A DNA stretch of 11,938 nucleotides from JAPLJQ01 sp037143735 (GTDB taxonomy: Bacteria; Desulfobacterota; Syntrophia; Syntrophales; UBA2185). The notes beneath the pieces were generated by a model, which had not been told where the DNA came from, did not search any database, and saw only the letters and a list, made by a program, of their open reading frames with translations. Shown one piece after another: positions 7,254 to 11,938 of the stretch. Made by a program: the position numbers and the translations under genes. Location of the stretch: NCBI GenBank assembly GCA_037143735.1, contig JBAWYD010000074.1:1-11938 (forward strand), given 5' to 3'. The first letter of the stretch is position 1, and the number at the start of each line of letters is the position of its first letter.

Positions 7254-8423
7254 TTATTTAACCTCTTTTTTGTATAGAGGAGACATTAAACGCAGTTTTT
7301 CTACAATAGCCGGCAGAACCGTGAGGACACGGTCGATATCTTCCTCCGACGTCGGCCTCCCGAGAGTAAATCTGAGCGATCCATGCATAAGCTCATGGGG
7401 CAGACCGATCGCTGCCAGGACGTGAGATGGTTCCAGGCTTGCTGAGGAACAGGCAGAGCCCGTTGAACAGGCGATCCCCTCCATATCAAGATTCAGAAGC
7501 ATGGACTCTCCTTCCACGTAGGCAATTGAAACATTGACATTGTTCGGCAGCCTTCTTGCCGGATGGCCGTTCAAACGCGAATGAGGAATTTTGCCGAGAA
7601 TACCATTGATCAATTTGTCCCGCAGTGCCGTCAGGCGAAGCCCCTCATCTTCCATTTCCACATTTGCCAATTCCACTGCCTTCCCGAAACCCACAATTCC
7701 CGGCACATTGTGAGTCGAAGCCCGGCGTCCTTTTTCCTGCCCCCCGCCTTGCATGAAGGGGAGCATACGCACGCCCTTTCTCACATACAGGATGCCGACG
7801 CCTTTCGGACCGTACAGCTTATGACCGGACGCGCTGAGAAGATCCACATTCAGGTCATTGACATTGATGGGGAGGTGACCGAAGGCCTGCACGGCATCCG
7901 TATGAAAATACACCCCTTTCTGTCTGGCAATCCGGCCGACTTCAGCAATGGGCTGGATGGCGCCGATCTCATTATTGGCGAGCATGATGGAAATCAGTAT
8001 GGTTTTGTCCGTGATGGCCTTTTCCACGTGCACAGGATCGATCAGGCCATATTCATCGACGGGAACATACGTCACTTCAAACCCCTGCTTCTCCAGAAAA
8101 TGGCAGGGCTCCAGAATGGCGTGATGTTCTATCTTCGAAGTGATGATGTGATTGCCTTTGTCGCGTCTGGCGCCTGCTATGCCTTTCATCACAGTGTTGT
8201 CGCTCTCCGTCCCGCCGCTGGTAAACAAAATCTCCTCCGGGCTTGCCCCAATGAAAGAAGCAACCGTCTGCCTCGCCTCTTCGATGCGGTGCTTTGCCGT
8301 CTGCCCGAAGGCATGGAGACTTGACGGGTTTCCGTAACCCTCTGTAAAGCAGGGCAGCATGGCCTCCACGACCCGTGGATCGGTTGGAGTCGTCGCCGCA
8401 TAATCCAGATATATATTTTTCAT
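7254..8423 (-). CDS. iscS: Cysteine desulfurase IscS/NifS family
   Basis: PLP enzyme that converts cysteine to alanine and carries the sulfur as a persulfide, feeding IscU and probably MnmA. 389 residues. Near the N-terminus IYLDYAATTP (4-13); SGGTESDN (69-76); His100/His101 in KIEHHA; Asp176 and Gln179 in HTDAVQA contact the cofactor; PLP Lys202 in SGHKLYGPKG; the mobile catalytic-loop Cys325 in STGSACSSASLEPSHVL (320-336), the group I (IscS/NifS) form. Start is ambiguous: ATG at 8423 matches the family N-terminus and has AAAGGA 7 nt upstream, while the in-frame ATG at 8450 has a stronger GGAGGAG and would add nine residues. IscS rather than nitrogenase-specific NifS is inferred from the regulator and iscU neighbours. 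Confidence 0.96.
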   Translation of the reverse strand: MKNIYLDYAATTPTDPRVVEAMLPCFTEGYGNPSSLHAFGQTAKHRIEEARQTVASFIGASPEEILFTSGGTESDNTVMKGIAGARRDKGNHIITSKIEHHAILEPCHFLEKQGFEVTYVPVDEYGLIDPVHVEKAITDKTILISIMLANNEIGAIQPIAEVGRIARQKGVYFHTDAVQAFGHLPINVNDLNVDLLSASGHKLYGPKGVGILYVRKGVRMLPFMQGGGQEKGRRASTHNVPGIVGFGKAVELANVEMEDEGLRLTALRDKLINGILGKIPHSRLNGHPARRLPNNVNVSIAYVEGESMLLNLDMEGIACSTGSACSSASLEPSHVLAAIGLPHELMHGSLRFTLGRPTSEEDIDRVLTVLPAIVEKLRLMSPLYKKEVK

Positions 8424-8458
8424 GGTACAATCCTTTCCATAAGAGCTCATAGAAAACT

Positions 8459-8465
8459 CTCCTCC
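8459..8465 (-). promoter_or_regulatory. Strong ribosome binding site before the alternative iscS start
   Basis: GGAGGAG on the minus strand lies 8 nt before an ATG at 8450 that is in frame with iscS. The AAAGGA at 8436-8431 serves the ATG at 8423. Both may be used. Confidence 0.55.
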
Positions 8466-8487
8466 CGGGTGATTTATCCCCTGTATG

Positions 8488-8928
8488 TTATATGTCGTGC
8501 ATGATCGCCTGTTGAGTTTTTTCCTGGTTCATTTTTACCAGTGTATCCAAGGTGATTGCGCTCAGCGTTTCAGATATTTTTCCACCAATCATTGCCCAGA
8601 CATCGCGGCTCACGCAGATGGGAACCCTCGGACAGGCTGAAGGGTCTTTCACGCAACCCACAAGACTGGAATCCCCTTCCAGTAAATCAACAATCTCTTT
8701 CAGGTTGATTTGCGACGGCTCTCTCGCCAGACTGTATCCTCCATGCGCTCCGCGGATGGAATTTACAAGACCTGCCGAGCGTAAAGGAATCATGATGAGA
8801 CTGAGATATTTCTCGGATATATTTTCCCCTTTCGCGATATCTTTCAAGAAGACGGGCCCATTAGGATAATTCAGGGCCAATGAAATCATCAACCTGACAC
8901 CGTAACGGGCTCTGGTGGAAAGCTTCAT
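8488..8928 (-). CDS. iscR: Rrf2/IscR-type transcription regulator
   Basis: Dimeric winged-helix regulator of the Rrf2 family, 146 residues. The N-terminus MKLSTRARYGVRLMISLA is typical; the helix-turn-helix lies about 26-53 (FLKDIAKGENISEKYLSLI region) and the wing includes GAHGGYSL (60-67). Cys92, Cys99 and Cys105 form a C-X6-C-X5-C set in the place where IscR binds a [2Fe-2S] cluster; E. coli IscR has C-X5-C-X5-C and a His three residues after the last Cys, which here is Arg108. It heads the iscS-iscU operon, so Fe-S sensing and autoregulation are likely. Because cysteine genes follow, a CymR-like cysteine-sensing role is an alternative, but CymR lacks this cysteine set. ATG at 8928 has GGAGGTGAC directly upstream, the strongest ribosome site in the window. 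Confidence 0.92.
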   Translation of the reverse strand: MKLSTRARYGVRLMISLALNYPNGPVFLKDIAKGENISEKYLSLIMIPLRSAGLVNSIRGAHGGYSLAREPSQINLKEIVDLLEGDSSLVGCVKDPSACPRVPICVSRDVWAMIGGKISETLSAITLDTLVKMNQEKTQQAIMHDI

Positions 8929-8939
8929 GTCACCTCCAA

Positions 8940-8982
8940 TGCAATTACTACCTTCACTATCGTTTTGATAGTAATTAATGCA
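8940..8982. promoter_or_regulatory. Nested inverted repeat, candidate IscR/Rrf2 operator
   Basis: An inner perfect inverted repeat ACTATC-gtttt-GATAGT (8956-8972) lies within an outer one, ATTACTA (8944-8950) and TAGTAAT (8969-8975), flanked by TGCA at 8940-8943 and 8979-8982 with a 3-bp offset. Read on the minus strand there are three related half sites, one pointing one way and two the other. It sits between the promoter elements and the strong ribosome site of iscR, where an autorepressor would bind. The A/T-rich dyad suits the Rrf2 family, but it is not an exact match to the E. coli IscR site. Confidence 0.5.
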
Positions 8983-9000
8983 CTAAAAGAAGTTTGTCAA
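8974..9000 (-). promoter_or_regulatory. Candidate promoter of the iscR-to-cysE operon
   Basis: A perfect -35 box TTGACA (9000-8995, minus strand) is followed after 15 nt by ATTAAT (8979-8974; four of six consensus bases), preceded by TGC as an extended -10. At the usual 17-nt spacing the hexamer is TAATTA, a poor match. The proposed operator overlaps the -10 and start region. Placement of -35 is fairly secure; -10 is not. Confidence 0.45.
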
Positions 9001-9049
9001 GAAAAAATTACATGTTTGATTGTGTCACATGATTATGATAAGAAAAGTT

Positions 9050-10450
9050 ATGACTCAGCTTCAGAAAATACGTTTTTACAGCACCAACAGACATCTTGAC
9101 GGCGTTCCCGGAATCGTTCCATTCAAGGAAACTGCTTCCTTCAAAGAGGCACTCCTGCAGGGTCAGGCGCCCGATGAGGGACTCTTCATGCCGGACCAGA
9201 TCCCCCTTCTTGCTTACCATGATATTATGGCTCTAAAAGATGCTCCCTACAGCGCGGCGGCGATCCTGGTGACAAAAGCCTTCCTAAGTCATGATGTTCC
9301 CGAAGGTATACTCGAAAAAATCATCGCGGACTCATACAATTACCCGGTTACGCTGGAAAAAGTATCTGACCGAAAATACATCATGAGGCTCGATCAGGGA
9401 CCGACGGCGTCCTTCAAGGACTTTGCCGCACGGATGATGGCCCGCCTGATGGGTTATTTCCGAAACCCGAAAGAGCGCCTCAATATCCTCGTGGCGACAT
9501 CGGGAGACACGGGAAGCGCCGTCGGTGAAGCCTTTAAAGGGGTGAACGGCATCGATGTTTATATCCTCTATCCCCGTAGTGAAGTCAGCGACAGGCAGAA
9601 GAAACAACTGGACACCATCGGTGAGAATGTTCAGGCCTTATCCGTTGACGGGAAATTCGACGACTGTCAGAACCTGGTCAAGCAGTCTTTTTCAGACCCA
9701 TTCCTCTCAGAATTTAATCTGACTTCGGCAAATTCCATCAACTTCGGGAGAATCCTTCCGCAAATCGTTTATTATGTCTGGGCCTATGCACAACTTGCAC
9801 GTGAGGGGGAAGAGATCATTTTTTCCGTCCCGTCCGGAAATTTCGGCGACGCCCTCGGTTGCGAGTATGCCGGAAGAATGGGACTGCCCGTGAAAAAACT
9901 CGTCATGCCCACCAACGAAAACGATGAGTTCCCCCGGCTCCTCGAATCAGGCGTTTATGAGAAGATTTCTCCCTCCAGGGCGTGTATTTCCAACGCCATG
10001 AATGTGGGGCATCCGAGCAATCTCGCGCGCTTTTTTGACCTGTACGGCGGGACGGTTGATCGCGGGGGCGCTGTCCACCGGTACCCGGATATAGCAGAAA
10101 TGAGGCGTCATATTTTCTCCGTAAGCATCTCCGATGAGGACACCAGAAAAACCATAAAACGGATTTATGACCGTTACGGCGTTCTCCTGGAACCCCACGG
10201 AGCCGTGGGATGGAGAGGCCTCGAAATCTATCTTGAGCAGTTTGGAGATTTTCCCCTGTGCGTATCCCTCGAAACGGCGCATCCGGCCAAGTTTCCCAAT
10301 GAAATCGAAGATCTTTTGGGCATTGTTCCCAATCTTCCCCAGAGTATGAAAGACATTGATCGAAGAACGGGAGAACCCGTCATGCTCTCCGGCAGCTATG
10401 ATGAATTCAGGAACTATTTGTGCGGCCATCTGAAAACAACGAGTTTGTAA
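9050..10450 (+). CDS. thrC: Threonine synthase ThrC
   Basis: PLP enzyme converting O-phosphohomoserine to threonine. 466 residues, the long bacterial form. The N-terminus FYSTNRH (9-15) and SFKEALLQG (30-38) are typical; PLP Lys123 lies in DQGPTASFKDFAARM (115-129); SGDTGSA (151-157) and SVPSGNFGDALG (259-270) are cofactor-phosphate and active-site loops. ANSINFGRILPQIVYY (227-242) is a further family mark. Start: ATG at 9050 puts the STN motif where the family has it; in-frame ATGs at 9035 and 9029 and a TTG at 9020 exist but none has a good ribosome site, and 9050 has only a weak AAGAAAAG. Transcribed divergently from the iscR operon and followed after 14 nt by a lipoprotein gene. No hom or thrB is in the window. 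Confidence 0.95.
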   Translation: MTQLQKIRFYSTNRHLDGVPGIVPFKETASFKEALLQGQAPDEGLFMPDQIPLLAYHDIMALKDAPYSAAAILVTKAFLSHDVPEGILEKIIADSYNYPVTLEKVSDRKYIMRLDQGPTASFKDFAARMMARLMGYFRNPKERLNILVATSGDTGSAVGEAFKGVNGIDVYILYPRSEVSDRQKKQLDTIGENVQALSVDGKFDDCQNLVKQSFSDPFLSEFNLTSANSINFGRILPQIVYYVWAYAQLAREGEEIIFSVPSGNFGDALGCEYAGRMGLPVKKLVMPTNENDEFPRLLESGVYEKISPSRACISNAMNVGHPSNLARFFDLYGGTVDRGGAVHRYPDIAEMRRHIFSVSISDEDTRKTIKRIYDRYGVLLEPHGAVGWRGLEIYLEQFGDFPLCVSLETAHPAKFPNEIEDLLGIVPNLPQSMKDIDRRTGEPVMLSGSYDEFRNYLCGHLKTTSL

Positions 10451-10464
10451 AGGGAGGTTTCCCT

Positions 10465-11938
10465 ATGAACAGGTCGAACGTTTCTCCCCTTAAAACACTT
10501 ATGCTGGTGGTCATTGTTTTGTCCATGTTTCCGTCATGCGCCACCAAAATGTCCATCGAGCAGGCAAAGCAGGTGTCCGTCTCCATGGCGGATGTCCCGA
10601 CCTTCGTTCCGCCGCCGCGACGTATCGATGATATTTTAGAGATTCTTAATCAGCCCGGACAATTCGACAAATCCATCACGGAAAAATTCAGAGCCCGCGC
10701 CGACGATGTCGCTCCTGAAAATGCGGACGGCAAGTTCTTCGACGACAGGGGATTTGCGGCTGCAGAACTTGGCCGCCCCTTGCAGGCGCTGGAGGATTAT
10801 CGCGAGGCCATGCGCCGTTCGGAGCAGGCCGGAATTCATAACCCGAACCTTATGCGCCGCCTTGCCACAAGGGAAAGGGGGCTTGGCAATTTTAATCTCG
10901 CCGTGGAACTTCTCGAAGAAAGTCTCAGTCTTTCCGAATCGCCGGCAACTTATGGAAGACTGCTTGAAACCTATATTCAGATGGGCAGCCTGGAAAAAGC
11001 CACACAGACGTTAAAAAAAGCGAGGTTGTTTTGCACCACCTCCCCAAACCGTCGTAACACGAATTTTGTTTTACGGTGCGATATTGAAACAGCGGCAATG
11101 GAAGCTTTTCTTCTGGAAGCGCAGGCAAAGTATGCTGAGGCTGAGAAGCCCTTTCGTCAGCATCTTGCCCTCCTGCAAACGGTGAAAGATGAACATCCGG
11201 GGCAGCTTATTAATGCAAGGCTGCAACTGGCGGATAATCTTCTCAAACAGGAACGTCTCATCGAAGCGGAAATCGAAGCGCGTCAGACGCTGAAAGACTC
11301 CCTGGGACATGCCGGAAAGGATTCTCTCATGACGGCAGGGATAACGGCAAAAATCGCCGACATCCTGAGAGGACAGGGACGTCTTTCCGAGGCGGACAAG
11401 CTGGCGTCAAGGGCGATCCGCATTCTCGAATCGTCGGGAATACCCGGCGACGCGCAACGAATGGGTGGCACAAGGATGTTGCTCGGCAGCATCAAGGCCA
11501 CAAAAGGGGACTTCACCGGCGCCATGGAACAATTTACCCTTGCCACGGAAGGGGTGAATGAAAATCAGTACCTCTATAAGAAGAGGTTCCTGGGTAATCC
11601 AAATTACATCCTTTCCCTTGTCATGACAGGTCAACCTGAAAAAGCCATCAAAATAACGACCAGAAGTTATGAAACGGCAAAACAGAGATTCGGTGAAAAG
11701 CATTACGCCACTGCTCAAAGACTGGCGCTTCGCGGAATGGCCCACCACCGGATGAAAAATCATAAAGATGCCGTTCGAGACCTCTCACAAGCAACGGATA
11801 TACTCATCAGTTATCAGACGGAAAAAGGAGATTACTCGAAAACCATGCGTTTGAGGATCGTCCTCGATGATTATATCAATCTTTTAGGTGAAATCCACAA
11901 CACGCCGCTGGAAAAAGAACTGGGGATGGATGCCGCCT
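10465..11938 (+). CDS. TPR-repeat lipoprotein, probable N-terminal part of a TPR-CHAT protein (3' end outside window)
   Basis: 491 residues visible with no stop. A lipoprotein signal peptide: N-terminal Arg3 and Lys10, hydrophobic core 11-22, then FPSC with the lipidated Cys25 (Phe rather than Leu at -3, a weaker lipobox). Residues 86-450 are mostly paired helices with TPR spacing: clear units near 90-118 (GFAAAELGRPLQALEDYREA), 126-158, 160-190, 214-240, 250-275, 291-320, 333-362, 379-406 and 415-448. Sequences such as FGEKHYATAQ (409-418) are of the TPR_12 kind. The last part, RLRIVLDDYINLLGEI (462-477) then GMDAA (487-491), resembles from memory the link before a CHAT peptidase domain in TPR-CHAT proteins; that domain would lie past the edge. 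AGGGAGG at 10451-10457 gives a strong ribosome site for ATG 10465. Probably co-transcribed with thrC, though with no obvious functional tie. Outer-membrane attachment facing the periplasm or surface is inferred. Confidence 0.8.
   Translation, partial: MNRSNVSPLKTLMLVVIVLSMFPSCATKMSIEQAKQVSVSMADVPTFVPPPRRIDDILEILNQPGQFDKSITEKFRARADDVAPENADGKFFDDRGFAAAELGRPLQALEDYREAMRRSEQAGIHNPNLMRRLATRERGLGNFNLAVELLEESLSLSESPATYGRLLETYIQMGSLEKATQTLKKARLFCTTSPNRRNTNFVLRCDIETAAMEAFLLEAQAKYAEAEKPFRQHLALLQTVKDEHPGQLINARLQLADNLLKQERLIEAEIEARQTLKDSLGHAGKDSLMTAGITAKIADILRGQGRLSEADKLASRAIRILESSGIPGDAQRMGGTRMLLGSIKATKGDFTGAMEQFTLATEGVNENQYLYKKRFLGNPNYILSLVMTGQPEKAIKITTRSYETAKQRFGEKHYATAQRLALRGMAHHRMKNHKDAVRDLSQATDILISYQTEKGDYSKTMRLRIVLDDYINLLGEIHNTPLEKELGMDAA

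Noticed and set aside
7563..8324. Plus-strand open frame of 253 codons opposite iscS
   Set aside because: Antisense shadow of iscS; no recognisable domain or ribosome site.
8592..8676. Regulator as CymR (cysteine regulator partnered with CysK)
   Set aside because: Context includes cysK, but the three-cysteine set and position ahead of iscS-iscU fit an IscR-type protein better; kept as an alternative only.
9034..9039. TATGAT as the thrC -10 box
   Set aside because: No acceptable -35 at 16-18 nt and almost no leader before the start codon at 9050.
8929..9049. SAM riboswitch or T-box leader ahead of the sulfur operon
   Set aside because: The leader before iscR is too short and shows no SAM-I core or T-box sequence; the only structure is the A/T-rich nested palindrome.
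9947..10429. Minus-strand open frame of 160 codons within thrC
   Set aside because: Lies wholly inside thrC, whose family motifs are continuous on the plus strand.
10706..11014. Alternative plus-strand frame inside the TPR lipoprotein gene
   Set aside because: The reading frame from 10465 runs uninterrupted through it with TPR periodicity and a good ribosome site.
1..11938. Mobile elements, CRISPR arrays, tRNA or rRNA genes, anomalous-composition islands
   Set aside because: No transposase, integrase, terminal repeats, spaced direct repeats or RNA gene signatures were seen, and composition looks even throughout.

Overview
The window reads as an ordinary-composition (roughly 50-55% GC by eye) stretch of a chromosome from an anaerobic Gram-negative bacterium. 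The best guess is a deltaproteobacterium in the broad sense (Desulfobacterota, for example a Syntrophales-like lineage). The guess rests on the gene order iscR-iscS-iscU-mnmA, the protein styles, direct sulfhydrylation of homoserine, and a Gram-negative lipoprotein with TPR repeats. Genus cannot be fixed from sequence alone. I see no mobile element, CRISPR array, rRNA or tRNA gene.

Minus strand, about 9000 down to 1: ten tightly packed genes, probably one transcript. In transcription order they are an Rrf2/IscR-type regulator (8928-8488), cysteine desulfurase iscS (8423-7254), Fe-S scaffold iscU (7218-6823), tRNA 2-thiouridylase mnmA (6790-5726), quinolinate synthase nadA (5739-4831), O-acetylhomoserine sulfhydrylase metY (4817-3525), cysteine synthase cysK (3489-2563), homoserine O-acyltransferase metX (2563-1391), metW (1407-799), and serine acetyltransferase cysE (698 to past the left edge). 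Junctions are overlaps of 1 to 17 nt or gaps of 13-64 nt, except a 100-nt metW-cysE gap that holds RNA hairpins.

Plus strand, 9050 to the right edge: threonine synthase thrC, then, after only 14 nt, a TPR-repeat lipoprotein that runs off the window. Its last visible residues resemble the segment that precedes a CHAT peptidase domain in TPR-CHAT proteins.

How it fits together: CysE and CysK make cysteine from serine and sulfide. MetX and MetY make homocysteine from homoserine and sulfide. IscS takes sulfur from cysteine and passes it to IscU (Fe-S clusters) and toward MnmA (tRNA s2U34). NadA needs a [4Fe-4S] cluster. The operon therefore couples sulfide assimilation to sulfur delivery, headed by a regulator with three cysteines suited to sensing Fe-S status. 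The 121-bp divergent region carries a nested palindrome that may be the regulator's operator and lies next to thrC, which draws on the same homoserine pool as MetX. Most genes belong to well-known families; the notable points are the arrangement, the operator, variant cysteine motifs and the edge-truncated TPR lipoprotein.
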